This document shows positions 42,688 to 51,230 of a stretch of 64,000 nucleotides of DNA, in pieces. The notes beneath the pieces are model-generated. The model did not search any database and was not told the DNA's origin. It was given only the letters and a program-made list of their open reading frames with translations. How positions within the stretch are numbered: the stretch's first letter is position 1; each line of letters opens with the position of its first letter. A program made the translations under genes and the position numbers. Where the stretch lies: the NCBI GenBank assembly GCA_041395245.1, contig JAWLAY010000006.1, positions 1 to 64,000 of the forward strand, written 5' to 3'. This stretch comes from Aquimonas sp041395245. Lineage in GTDB: Bacteria; Pseudomonadota; Gammaproteobacteria; Xanthomonadales; Xanthomonadaceae.

Positions 42688-44478
42688 TCAGTAGGTTCGC
42701 GCCTTCGGCGGCACGGGCTCGATTTCGTTGGTCAGGGTGTACATGTGGACCGGCCGATAATCGAGCGTGGTATTGCCCTTGTCATCGACCCAGCACAGCG
42801 TGTGCTTGTGCCACTGGACATCATCGCGCTCGGGGAAATCCTCGTGCGCATGCGCGCCGCGTGATTCCTTGCGATTTTCCGCCGACACCATGGTCGCCAC
42901 CGCCTGACCCAACAGGTTCTGCAACTCCAGCGTTTCGATCAGATCGGAGTTCCAGACCAGCGAGCGGTCCTGAATGCCGACATGCTCAAAGCTGTCGTGA
43001 ACCTTGCGAATCTTTTCGACGCCCTGCGCGAGCGTGGCACTGGTGCGGAACACCGCGGCATCGGCCTGCATCGTGCGTTGCATGTCGAGACGGATCTTCG
43101 CGGTCGGCAACTCGCCCTTGGCGTAGCGAATGCGGTCCAGATTGGCCAATGCCTTGTCGCAGGCCGACGCTGGCAGCGCCTTGTGGCGCGAGCCCGACTT
43201 GATCGTTTCCGCGCAACGGTTGGCCACCGCGCGACCAAACACCACGAGGTCCAGCAGCGAGTTGGAACCCAGCCGATTGGCGCCATGAACCGATACGCAG
43301 GCCGCCTCGCCAATGGCGTACAAGCCGGGCACCACGGTATCCGGATTGCCATTCCTGAGGGTCACCACCTCACCGTGGTAGTTGGTCTGCAAGCCACCCA
43401 TGTTGTAGTGCACGGTCGGCAGCACCGGGATCGGCTGCTTGGTCACGTCGACACCCGCGAAAATCTTCGCGGTTTCGGAGATTCCCGGCAGTTTCTCGTG
43501 AATCACTTCCGGCCCGAGGTGCATCAGGTTGAGGTGGATGTGATCCGCATCCTTGCCGACGCCGCGACCTTCGCGGATTTCCACCGTCATCGAGCGGCTG
43601 ACCACGTCGCGCGAGGCGAGATCCTTGGCGTTGGGCGCATAGCGCTCCATGAAACGTTCGCCCTTGGCATTGGTGAGATACCCACCTTCGCCGCGCACGC
43701 CTTCGGTGATCAGGCAGCCCGCACCATAAATACCAGTCGGATGAAACTGTACAAACTCCATGTCCTGCAGCGGCAAGCCCGCACGCAAGGCCATGCCGCC
43801 GCCATCGCCGGTGCAGGTATGCGCCGACGTTGCCGAAAAGTAGGCGCGTCCATAGCCGCCGGTCGCCAGCACCACGCCCTGAGCGCGGAAAAGATGCAGG
43901 TCGCCGGTCGCCATTTCCAGCGCCAACACACCACGGCAGGCGCCTTCGTCGTCCATGATCAGGTCGAGCGCGAAAAACTCGATATAGAAGCGCGCGTCAT
44001 GCGCCAGCGACTGCTGGTACAGCGTATGCAGGATCGCGTGACCGGTGCGGTCCGCCGCCGCGCAGGTGCGCTGTGCGGTGCCCTTGCCGTAATGCGTGGT
44101 CATGCCGCCGAACGGGCGCTGATAGATCTTGCCGTCCTCGGTGCGCGAAAACGGCACGCCGTAGTGCTCGAGCTCGATGATCGCCGGAATTGCTTCGCGG
44201 CACATGTACTCGATGGCGTCCTGGTCACCCAGCCAATCCGAACCCTTGATGGTGTCGTAGAAATGGAATCGCCAGTCGTCCTCGCCCATGTTGCCCAGCG
44301 CGGCCGAAATCCCGCCTTGCGCCGCCACGGTATGCGAGCGGGTGGGAAAAACCTTGGTCAGACAGGCGGTCTTCAGTCCCTTCTGGGCCAGACCGAAGGT
44401 GGCACGCAATCCGGCACCGCCGGCACCGACAACCACCATGTCGTACTTGTGTTCGATGATCTTGTAGGCAGACGTCAT
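42688..44478 (-). CDS. sdhA: SdhA, succinate dehydrogenase flavoprotein subunit
   Basis: 596 residues from ATG 44478. FAD motif VVGAGGAGLRATFGLA, the flavinylated His region RSHTVAAQGG, active-site stretches GGMTTHYGKGTAQRTC, EFVQFHPTGIYG and VHGANRLGSNSLLDLVVFGR are intact, and the C-terminus has the RDDVQWHKHTL segment. It oxidises succinate to fumarate. SdhE, encoded downstream, would attach its FAD. Confidence 0.97.
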   Translation of the reverse strand: MTSAYKIIEHKYDMVVVGAGGAGLRATFGLAQKGLKTACLTKVFPTRSHTVAAQGGISAALGNMGEDDWRFHFYDTIKGSDWLGDQDAIEYMCREAIPAIIELEHYGVPFSRTEDGKIYQRPFGGMTTHYGKGTAQRTCAAADRTGHAILHTLYQQSLAHDARFYIEFFALDLIMDDEGACRGVLALEMATGDLHLFRAQGVVLATGGYGRAYFSATSAHTCTGDGGGMALRAGLPLQDMEFVQFHPTGIYGAGCLITEGVRGEGGYLTNAKGERFMERYAPNAKDLASRDVVSRSMTVEIREGRGVGKDADHIHLNLMHLGPEVIHEKLPGISETAKIFAGVDVTKQPIPVLPTVHYNMGGLQTNYHGEVVTLRNGNPDTVVPGLYAIGEAACVSVHGANRLGSNSLLDLVVFGRAVANRCAETIKSGSRHKALPASACDKALANLDRIRYAKGELPTAKIRLDMQRTMQADAAVFRTSATLAQGVEKIRKVHDSFEHVGIQDRSLVWNSDLIETLELQNLLGQAVATMVSAENRKESRGAHAHEDFPERDDVQWHKHTLCWVDDKGNTTLDYRPVHMYTLTNEIEPVPPKARTY

Positions 44479-44485
44479 GACGACC

Positions 44486-44881
44486 TCAGGCGGCGAAAAG
44501 AATGCGACCAATCGCCAGCAGCGAAATCAGCGCACCCAAGGAACAGCAGAAAAGGGTCAGGATCTGCGCAATGACGCCCAGACCGTGGTGATGCACGTAG
44601 TCCTCGATGACCACCTGCAGGCCCAAGCGGGAATGCCAGAACAGCGCCATCAGAAACGACAGCAGCAGAATGGCGTGCAGCGGATTCGACAGCGTGGCAC
44701 GAACCGTTGCGTAGTCGGCCGGAATCAAGGTCACCAGCAACCACAACAACCACGGTGTGAGGCCTGCCAAAATCACCGCACTGATCCGCTGCAGGATGAA
44801 ATGCTCTGTGCCATGCCGCGCCGAACCATGCCCGCGCACGCGCGCCAGAGGATCGCGAAGACCCGGCTTCAAAAGACTCAT
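44486..44881 (-). CDS. sdhD: SdhD, succinate dehydrogenase membrane anchor
   Basis: 131 residues, three membrane helices. The heme/quinone region reads HFILQRISAVILAG and FWHSRLGLQVVIEDYVHHH, with the usual histidine and Tyr. It overlaps sdhC by four bases and ends 7 bases before sdhA starts. Confidence 0.93.
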   Translation of the reverse strand: MSLLKPGLRDPLARVRGHGSARHGTEHFILQRISAVILAGLTPWLLWLLVTLIPADYATVRATLSNPLHAILLLSFLMALFWHSRLGLQVVIEDYVHHHGLGVIAQILTLFCCSLGALISLLAIGRILFAA

Positions 44882-45279
44882 GCCGCACCTCCCGCGCTAA
44901 AGCCGAAGAACCAAAGCAAGGCCGTACAGACGGACGTCAATGCGATCACCATCCAGCCGCCGCGATACAGGCCAGCCATGCTGAAGCCGTGGCCCAGATC
45001 CCAAGCCAGGTGGCGCAGGCCATTGAAAAGGTGATACATCAGCGAGAACGACACGCCCGCCCAGATCACCTTGCCGACGAGCGAACCCGCATAGGCGGAA
45101 AACAACGCATATGCATCGGGGCCCAGCGACACGGAAGCAAGCCAAGCGGTAAGGAAGAAAGCCCCCACCGACAGCACAACACCGGTAATGCGGTGCAGGA
45201 TGGACATGACCGACGTGATTTGAGGCCGGTAGTACGGCCCGATCATGAACGGTGACAGCGGACGCTCGCGCTGAGACAT
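44878..45279 (-). CDS. sdhC: SdhC, succinate dehydrogenase cytochrome b556 subunit
   Basis: 133 residues from ATG 45279. RPLSPFMIGPYYRPQITSVMSILHRITGV holds the conserved SxxHR of the quinone site and FNGLRHLAWDLGHGF carries the heme His. Three membrane helices. First gene of sdhCDAB. Upstream in-frame extension to 45378 has no support. Confidence 0.94.
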   Translation of the reverse strand: MSQRERPLSPFMIGPYYRPQITSVMSILHRITGVVLSVGAFFLTAWLASVSLGPDAYALFSAYAGSLVGKVIWAGVSFSLMYHLFNGLRHLAWDLGHGFSMAGLYRGGWMVIALTSVCTALLWFFGFSAGGAA

Positions 45280-45594
45280 GGACGCACTCTCATGAGTAGA
45301 AACACACGGACTGAAGTTCCGCCCTGCCCGACTCGCGCAACGGTTCAAAAATCGATACAGCGACCGTTTTTTTCCCAATCGCCGTAGCGAGTGGGCTCCA
45401 GCCCGGGACGACCACCCACCTCACGCGGAAGCGGTGCTTCGCATGACGTGTTCACAAGCGTTTCCTGCGGCACTGCACAGGAGGCTTCGGCGGGCTCGGG
45501 GGCTGGCTGCACTTGGCCTATCATGGCGGGACTGAACCACTCGAAGGGTACTCTTTCGATGTAGGTGCCGCAAGCAAAACCATGGTCGAAGAAT
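45280..45594. other. Divergent sdhC-ygfZ intergenic region
   Basis: 315 bases with no convincing gene. It must hold the sdh promoter on the minus strand; TTGGGA...TATCGA is a weak candidate around 45355-45385. A perfect GGAACTT lies 23-29 bases before sdhC but without a fitting -10. A short TCGAA...TTCGA palindrome lies at about 45541-45559. Confidence 0.5.
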
Positions 45595-46470
45595 ATGCAG
45601 CAAGCCGCGTCAGATAGCCATTTTCAGCCAATTCCGGGCACGTCGATGCTGCGCATCGACGGCACGGACGCGATCGATTTCGCGCAGTCCCAATTCGCCA
45701 ATGACGTTCGCGCACTGAGCGTGAACACATGGCAGTGGAATGCCTGGTTGAACGCCCGAGGGCGTGTCCGTGCGCTGTTCATGCTGCTGCGCAGCGGCGA
45801 ACAGGAACTTCGCCTGGTCAGCGCCGATGCCCCGGCGGAGGCACTCGCCGACGAACTCAAACGCATGGTGTTCCGACGCAAGCTCAGCCTGAGCGTCGAC
45901 TCGGCCGGCGGCTTCCAAGGGCGTTTTCTCGCCGATACCGCGCCGGCCTCCTCGATGCATCCGTTTTTGTCGGAGGGCGAACAGCAGTGGCGTGGACATA
46001 TGGACGACGCCAGCGGACGCGAATGGCGGATTGCGCCATCCGCGCCGACTTCCGCAACCACGACGGACTTTTCGTTGGCATGGCGAATCGCCGATTTGCG
46101 ATGCGGCGTGGTCCACTTGCCCCCACAGGGCAGCGACCTCACCGCGCACCAGTTGGGTCTGCACCGGCTACCCGCGTTGAGTCTGTCGAAGGGCTGCTAT
46201 CCGGGCCAGGAAATCGTCGCGCGGACACACTATCTGGGCAAGAGTCATCGCCAACTGACGCGCGTGGGTTCGTCTTCGCCGTTGCACGACGGCGCGAGCT
46301 TGCGGGTCGATGGTCGCGAGACAGCACTTTTGATGAACGCGATCCAGATCAGCCCAGACCACTGGGAGGCACTTGCCGCCCTGCCCGACGCGGGTGAGGA
46401 CTCCGAGTCCATGCTGACCAGTGCCGACGGCGCGCCGGTGCAGCGACTGCCCTTCATCACGCCTGACTGA
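45595..46470 (+). CDS. ygfZ: YgfZ/GcvT-like tetrahydrofolate-binding protein
   Basis: 291 residues from ATG 45595; a GTG at 45565 is also possible. The family motif KGCYPGQEIVARTHYLGK is complete, with the conserved cysteine, and the N-terminal DFAQSQFANDV matches. YgfZ supports iron-sulfur enzyme maturation or repair, such as MiaB, in a folate-dependent way. It is divergent from sdhCDAB, which includes an Fe-S subunit. Confidence 0.92.
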   Translation: MQQAASDSHFQPIPGTSMLRIDGTDAIDFAQSQFANDVRALSVNTWQWNAWLNARGRVRALFMLLRSGEQELRLVSADAPAEALADELKRMVFRRKLSLSVDSAGGFQGRFLADTAPASSMHPFLSEGEQQWRGHMDDASGREWRIAPSAPTSATTTDFSLAWRIADLRCGVVHLPPQGSDLTAHQLGLHRLPALSLSKGCYPGQEIVARTHYLGKSHRQLTRVGSSSPLHDGASLRVDGRETALLMNAIQISPDHWEALAALPDAGEDSESMLTSADGAPVQRLPFITPD

Positions 46471-46668
46471 ATCCGCCCCGCGCACGCAACCTAACGCGGC
46501 TACCGCATCGCACAATGGACCCGACGCGGTCAATCTGCTATCACCTGCATTCTGCGTGCGATGACCCACCACGGCACGTTCACAAACGAATTGATCCAAC
46601 GCAGAGACCGCACGCCGACCATCCCGCACAGTTTCAAGTCTTCAACCAGCCGTCCTCAGGGGGACCGC

Positions 46669-47496
46669 ATGTCTTCATACCAATGCCCGCGCGTTTTCGC
46701 AGGCAAACTGGGCGGTCTGCTGGCCGCGCTGATGCTTCTTATCTCGTCGTCGTCGCAAGCGGCCAACTACAGCCTGACCGTTGAGCCCGTCTACACGCCC
46801 GAGCGCGCTGCTGAGGTCTACCAGCCCTTGCTGGACTATTTGCAGCAAGCCACCGGCCATACCTTCACCTTGGTTGCGCCACGTAACCATCACTTTTTCT
46901 GGCGTGACCTGCGCCAGAACATCGCCACCGATTTCGTCTTCGAGGAAGCGCAGTTCGTGGACTATCGCGTGCAGCGATTCAAGTTCATCCCGATTGCCCG
47001 CACCGTCGAGGACAGTCGCTATTCGCTGATTGCGCTACCAGAGGTGGCCGAGCGCGGCCTTGACGGCCTGATCGGCCGCCCGGTGATCTGCATGCCCTCG
47101 CCCAGTCTGGGTTTTGCCTTGCTGGCCGAGATGTTCACCAATCCGGTCGCGCAACCCGATATTCGCTCCGAAGCCGCGTCCTGGCGGGATGGCGTGGAGA
47201 TGATTTTCGGCGACGAAGCCGATGCCGCGATGGTGCCGCGTTACATCGCCGATCTGTATCCGAATCTGGTCGAGATCGCACAAAGCCCGACTCTGCCGGG
47301 TCCGGCGATCAGTGCTGCCGCCAGTGTTCCGGAAGCCGATCGGACCGCCGTGCGTGACGCCTTGCTGAAACTGCACGAGAGCGCTGCCGCCTCGCAGGTA
47401 CTGGCCGAACTCGGCATCAGTGGCTTCAAGACTACGAGCGCAGCCGACTACGCTGGTCACGAAGCCATCCTGAAGGGGTTCTTCGGCTATCAGTGA
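46669..47496 (+). CDS. PhnD-type periplasmic substrate-binding protein
   Basis: 275 residues from ATG 46669 after AGGGGGA. A signal peptide ends near SSSQAANY. The body is the PhnD/SsuA type II binding fold: VYTPERAAEVYQPLLDYLQQATGH, DFVFEEAQFVDYR and GRPVICMPSPSLGFALL. No permease or ATPase gene follows, so it may feed a distant transporter or act as a sensor. Ligand unknown; phosphonate is not shown. Confidence 0.82.
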   Translation: MSSYQCPRVFAGKLGGLLAALMLLISSSSQAANYSLTVEPVYTPERAAEVYQPLLDYLQQATGHTFTLVAPRNHHFFWRDLRQNIATDFVFEEAQFVDYRVQRFKFIPIARTVEDSRYSLIALPEVAERGLDGLIGRPVICMPSPSLGFALLAEMFTNPVAQPDIRSEAASWRDGVEMIFGDEADAAMVPRYIADLYPNLVEIAQSPTLPGPAISAAASVPEADRTAVRDALLKLHESAAASQVLAELGISGFKTTSAADYAGHEAILKGFFGYQ

Positions 47497-47541
47497 GATC
47501 CGCCGCGCAGAACGACGCTGACGGCGCCGTTCGCCGTGCCC

Positions 47542-48417
47542 TCAACGGACGGTGGGCGGTTCCGAAAACGCCGCTGCCATGTCGCGATAGACCTCGCGCT
47601 GGCGCTCTCCCTTCGGCGCAGGGACATGCACTTCGAGGATGACAATCTGGTCTCCCGCGACACCGCCACTGCTGGTTGAGGGCAGCCCGCGCTCACGCAG
47701 ACGCAGGCGCTTACCGGTATCGCTATCCGGCGGAATCCGCAGGTCAACCGTACCCGCCAGCGTCGGCACACTGACGGTGCCGCCCAAGGCAGCCTGCCAT
47801 GGCATCACCGCAAGGCGATGAAGGATGTTCTGGCCGTCCACGTCGAATTTCGGGTGCGCCCGGTATACCACTTCCAGCAACAGATCGCGGCCCTGCCCAC
47901 CCTGACCAGCCAGGCGAATCTGCTGCCCGACCTGCACGCCGGCGGGAATCTTCACCTCCAGTGTGCGGCCGTCCACTTCGATGCGCTGTTTGCCGCCCGA
48001 GAACACCAGCTCCAGATCAAGCTCCAGTTTGGCGCGACGCTCGGTCTTTGGCGGCGGCGGCGCGCCACGTCCGGGCCGCGCGCGCTGAGCACCGAACAAC
48101 GACTCGAAGAAGTCACTGAACCCGCCGCCACCGACGTTGTACTCGAAACCGCCCTGATCGCCCCATCCCGGCGGCGGGCGGAAGTCCTCACCGCCACGAT
48201 AGCCGCCCGCCTTGAGTTGGTCATAAGCGTTGCGCTTACCGTGGTCCTTGAGCACTTCGTAGGCTTCGTTGACGGCCTTGAACTTGTCTTCCGCGCCCGC
48301 CTCCTTGCTGACATCCGGATGGAATTTGCGGGCCAGCCGACGATACGCCGACTTGATCTCGGCATCGCTGGCGGTGGGCTCGACGCCCAGTGTCTTGTAG
48401 TAATCCTTGAACTGCAT
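47542..48417 (-). CDS. cbpA: CbpA-like DnaJ-class co-chaperone
   Basis: 291 residues. The J domain (DYYKTLGVEPTASD, then the HPD triad in KFHPDVSKE) is at residues 5-70, then a Gly/Phe linker and two C-terminal substrate-binding domains (VKIPAGVQVGQQIRLAGQG; LRIPPDSDTGKRLRLRERG). There is no zinc-finger, so it is CbpA rather than DnaJ. It assists DnaK. It follows hsp20 by 58 bases on the same strand, behind a sigma-32 promoter. Confidence 0.93.
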   Translation of the reverse strand: MQFKDYYKTLGVEPTASDAEIKSAYRRLARKFHPDVSKEAGAEDKFKAVNEAYEVLKDHGKRNAYDQLKAGGYRGGEDFRPPPGWGDQGGFEYNVGGGGFSDFFESLFGAQRARPGRGAPPPPKTERRAKLELDLELVFSGGKQRIEVDGRTLEVKIPAGVQVGQQIRLAGQGGQGRDLLLEVVYRAHPKFDVDGQNILHRLAVMPWQAALGGTVSVPTLAGTVDLRIPPDSDTGKRLRLRERGLPSTSSGGVAGDQIVILEVHVPAPKGERQREVYRDMAAAFSEPPTVR

Positions 48418-48475
48418 GGCACTGCCCTTGAGCGGATCCGGCCGAGATCAGCTCCCGGCCGGTGCGCGCGTTGCT

Positions 48476-48940
48476 TCAATTGGTGTTGATGGTGATGCGC
48501 CGCGGCGTGGTTTCGGGCTTTTTTGGAATGCTGATTTCCAGCACGCCGTGATGGCCCCGCGCCTCGATGGCATCCGGATTGGCGCTGTCAGGCAACGCGA
48601 ACCGGCGGTAGAAGGTGCCACGCGAGCGTTCGATACGCGAGTACTTTTCGCCCTCTTCGCGGAATTCGGTGGCGCGTTCACCGCGGATGGTGAGGATGCC
48701 CTTGTCCATGTGGATTTCGATCTGCTGCGGATCCACGCCGGGAATGTCGGCGAAAATCACGAAGCGCTGCGCTTCTTCCTTGATATCCACGCGCGGCGTC
48801 CATTGGCTGGTCACCACATTGGACTGGTCGGCATCGGCCTCGCCGAAAAAGCGCTCGAAGGCCTGCTTCAACTCGGACTGCAGGCCGTTCTGCAAGGCCC
48901 ACGGATTCTGCGTGGTGCCGGGAAAGCGAGTGTTGCTCAT
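48476..48940 (-). CDS. Hsp20/IbpA-type small heat-shock protein
   Basis: 154 residues from ATG 48940 with AGGAG seven bases upstream. The alpha-crystallin domain spans about residues 45-135: PRVDIKEEAQRFVIFADIPGVD, GILTIRGER, GTFYRRFALPD and GVLEISIPKK. It binds unfolding proteins without ATP. The promoter just upstream matches sigma-32. It forms a heat-shock pair with cbpA. Confidence 0.95.
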   Translation of the reverse strand: MSNTRFPGTTQNPWALQNGLQSELKQAFERFFGEADADQSNVVTSQWTPRVDIKEEAQRFVIFADIPGVDPQQIEIHMDKGILTIRGERATEFREEGEKYSRIERSRGTFYRRFALPDSANPDAIEARGHHGVLEISIPKKPETTPRRITINTN

Positions 48941-48988
48941 GGTCGTTCTCCTGCGATACGCCACCACCACGGCGGCTTCTGGCAAGGA

Positions 48989-49018
48989 AAATGGTGATCA
49001 GAAGGTGGCGATTTCAAG
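48989..49018 (-). promoter_or_regulatory. Sigma-32 heat-shock promoter of hsp20-cbpA
   Basis: On the minus strand CTTGAAA (49018-49012, perfect -35), a 15-base spacer and CACCATTT (48996-48989), matching the CCCCATnT -10 except at one base. Transcription would start about 40 bases before the hsp20 ATG. Confidence 0.8.
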
Positions 49019-49056
49019 AGCGCCGCGCGATACCGCATCCGCCGTCGAACCGGGGT

Positions 49057-49563
49057 TCAGACTGCCACCGGAGCGCGGCGACGATAGTCGCGAACCACAA
49101 ACCCATGTGCATTTCGTGCATCGGCCGGATACGTTTCGACATCCACACCCAGCCAGTCCTCGGCCCGCCATGTGGGGAACCAGGCATCCGCATCGTCCAC
49201 CACGGTATCGACATGGCTCAGCACCATCCGCTGCGCCATCGGCAGCGTCATGGCATACACCTCGGCGCCACCGATGACCATGAGTTCCGGACCGTCAGCG
49301 CGCTGCAGAGCCATGTCCAGGGAACGCACCGGCTGCATTCCCGCGAATGGTGCTTGCTCCTGTCGGGTGAGCACCATGTTCAATCGTCCGGGCAATGCCC
49401 GTCCAAGCGATTCCGCGGTCTTGCGCCCCATCAGTACCGGTTTGCCAAGGGTCAGCGCCTTGAAATGTTTCAAATCCGCCGGCAGCGACCACGGCAAGGC
49501 GTTTCTTACCCCGATCGCGCGCTGGCGATCCAAGGCAGCCACCAGAGTCAGCATCGCCGGCAT
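49057..49563 (-). CDS. folA: FolA, dihydrofolate reductase
   Basis: 168 residues from ATG 49563, which shares a base with the thyA stop; an ATG three codons on is an alternative. Motifs: LVAALDRQRAIGVRNALPW, LGKPVLMGRKTAESLG, VIGGAEVYAMTLP. It reduces dihydrofolate made by ThyA and is encoded next to it. Coupled to thyA translation. Confidence 0.95.
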   Translation of the reverse strand: MPAMLTLVAALDRQRAIGVRNALPWSLPADLKHFKALTLGKPVLMGRKTAESLGRALPGRLNMVLTRQEQAPFAGMQPVRSLDMALQRADGPELMVIGGAEVYAMTLPMAQRMVLSHVDTVVDDADAWFPTWRAEDWLGVDVETYPADARNAHGFVVRDYRRRAPVAV

Positions 49564-50357
49564 CACACCGCCACCGGCGCCTTGATCGCCGAATGTGGAT
49601 GGTAATCGTCGATACGAATGTCCTCGAAGCGGAACGCGAACACGTCCCGCACTTCGGGATTGAGCCACAGCCTCGGCAAGGCTCGCGCCTCGCGACTCAA
49701 TTGCTCTCGCGCCTGTTCGACGTGGTTGCTGTAGAGGTGTGCATCGCCCAACGTATGAACGAAATCGCCCACCTGCAGATCGCAGGCCTGTGCGACCAGA
49801 TGGGTCAGCAAGGCGTAACTGGCGATGTTGAAGGGCACGCCAAGAAAAATGTCGGCGCTGCGTTGATACAACTGGCAACTCAGGCGCCCGTTGGCTACGT
49901 AGAACTGGAACAAGGCGTGACAAGGCATCAGCGCCATCTTGTCCAACTCGCCGACATTCCAGGCCGACACGATCAGTCGCCGCGAATCCGGATTGCGCTT
50001 GATCTCGTCGATCACCCAGCGCAACTGGTCGATGTGGCGACCATCCGGCGCGATCCAATCCCGCCATTGCTTGCCGTAGACCGGACCGAGATGGCCTTCG
50101 GCGTCCGCCCATTCGTCCCAGATGCTGACACCATTCGCCTTCAGGTAGGCCGTGTTGGTATCCCCGGCGATGAACCACAACAATTCATGGATGATCGAGC
50201 GCAGATGCAGTTTCTTGGTCGTCAGCAAGGGAAAGCCCTGCTGCAGGTCGAAACGCATCTGCCAACCGAACACCGATCGCGTCCCCGTCCCCGTGCGATC
50301 GGACTTTTCCGCACCGTGTTCCAACACATGTCGCAATAGGTCGAGGTAGGTCTTCAT
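49563..50357 (-). CDS. thyA: ThyA, thymidylate synthase
   Basis: 264 residues, the E. coli length. Catalytic Cys in MALMPCHALFQFYV, then SCQLYQRSADIFLGVPFNIASYALL and VHTLGDAHLYSNH. It converts dUMP to dTMP using methylene-tetrahydrofolate. The ATG overlaps the lgt stop by four bases; the longer reading to 50474 lies inside lgt. Confidence 0.97.
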   Translation of the reverse strand: MKTYLDLLRHVLEHGAEKSDRTGTGTRSVFGWQMRFDLQQGFPLLTTKKLHLRSIIHELLWFIAGDTNTAYLKANGVSIWDEWADAEGHLGPVYGKQWRDWIAPDGRHIDQLRWVIDEIKRNPDSRRLIVSAWNVGELDKMALMPCHALFQFYVANGRLSCQLYQRSADIFLGVPFNIASYALLTHLVAQACDLQVGDFVHTLGDAHLYSNHVEQAREQLSREARALPRLWLNPEVRDVFAFRFEDIRIDDYHPHSAIKAPVAV

Positions 50358-51226
50358 GGCGCAGACGACTCGGCGCTCGCCCGCGGCAGGGTCGGCGAAC
50401 GATGTGACATCCACAACAGCAACAACCCGACGGCGACCAGCGGCAGACTGAGCAGCATGCCCATGGTCAGCCAATCGAACGCGATGAAGCCGATGTGGGC
50501 ATCCGGCTCACGCAGGAACTCGACGGCAAAGCGGAACACGCCATACAGCAGCGCAAACATCCCGGCCACCGCGTAGCGTGGACGCGGACGGTTCGAGAAC
50601 CACCACAGCAGCAGAAACATCGTCACGCCCTCGAGCCCGGCTTCGTACAACTGGGTGGGATGCCGCGCCAAACCGTCCAGCGCACCGCTGGCCTGCATGT
50701 CTCTCAGCACCTCGATGGAATGCTGTTGCGGTAGAGCGTTGGGGAAGATCATCGCCCACGGAACGTCACTGATTCGCCCCCAGAGTTCGCCGCCGACAAA
50801 ATTGCCGATCCGCACCGAAAACAAGCCCGTCGGCACCAGCGGCGCGACGAAGTCGAGCGTGTCGAAGACATGCAAACGGTGCTTTCTGGACCACCACCAG
50901 GTGGCCAGCATCACGCCGAGCAATCCACCATGAAAGCTCATCCCGCCTTCCCAGACGCGGAAGAACGAGAGCGGGTCAGCGATCAACTTGGCGTAGCCGT
51001 AGAACAGCATGTAGCCGATGCGCCCACCGGCCACGACGCCGACCATGCCGTAGAACATCAAATCGGAGAAGGCCTGCTCGGAAACCGGCAGACGCCCGGC
51101 ACGCAGGCGCCGCGTGCCGAGCCAGTAGGCCAAGGCAAACGCGATCAGATAGGTCAGACCATACCAATGGATCGCCAGCGGCCCCAACTGGAGCGCGATC
51201 GGATCGATGTCGTGCAGGTAGTGCAT
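50354..51226 (-). CDS. lgt: Lgt, prolipoprotein diacylglyceryl transferase
   Basis: 290 residues, seven membrane helices. Signature residues appear in WYGLTYLIAFALAYWLG, GGMSFHGGLLGV (essential His) and VRIGNFVGGELWGR. It attaches diacylglycerol to the lipobox cysteine of lipoproteins. Starts five bases after the rlmI stop; ends overlapping thyA. Confidence 0.96.
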   Translation of the reverse strand: MHYLHDIDPIALQLGPLAIHWYGLTYLIAFALAYWLGTRRLRAGRLPVSEQAFSDLMFYGMVGVVAGGRIGYMLFYGYAKLIADPLSFFRVWEGGMSFHGGLLGVMLATWWWSRKHRLHVFDTLDFVAPLVPTGLFSVRIGNFVGGELWGRISDVPWAMIFPNALPQQHSIEVLRDMQASGALDGLARHPTQLYEAGLEGVTMFLLLWWFSNRPRPRYAVAGMFALLYGVFRFAVEFLREPDAHIGFIAFDWLTMGMLLSLPLVAVGLLLLWMSHRSPTLPRASAESSAP

Positions 51227-51230
51227 GGAC

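Noticed and set aside
42982..44574. 530-codon plus-strand frame opposite sdhA
   Set aside because: Shadow of sdhA, with no domain or ribosome-binding site.
45303..45345. Perfect GGAACTT before sdhC as a sigma-E promoter
   Set aside because: No TC-type -10 at 16-17 bases on the minus strand, and the start would be very close to the ATG.
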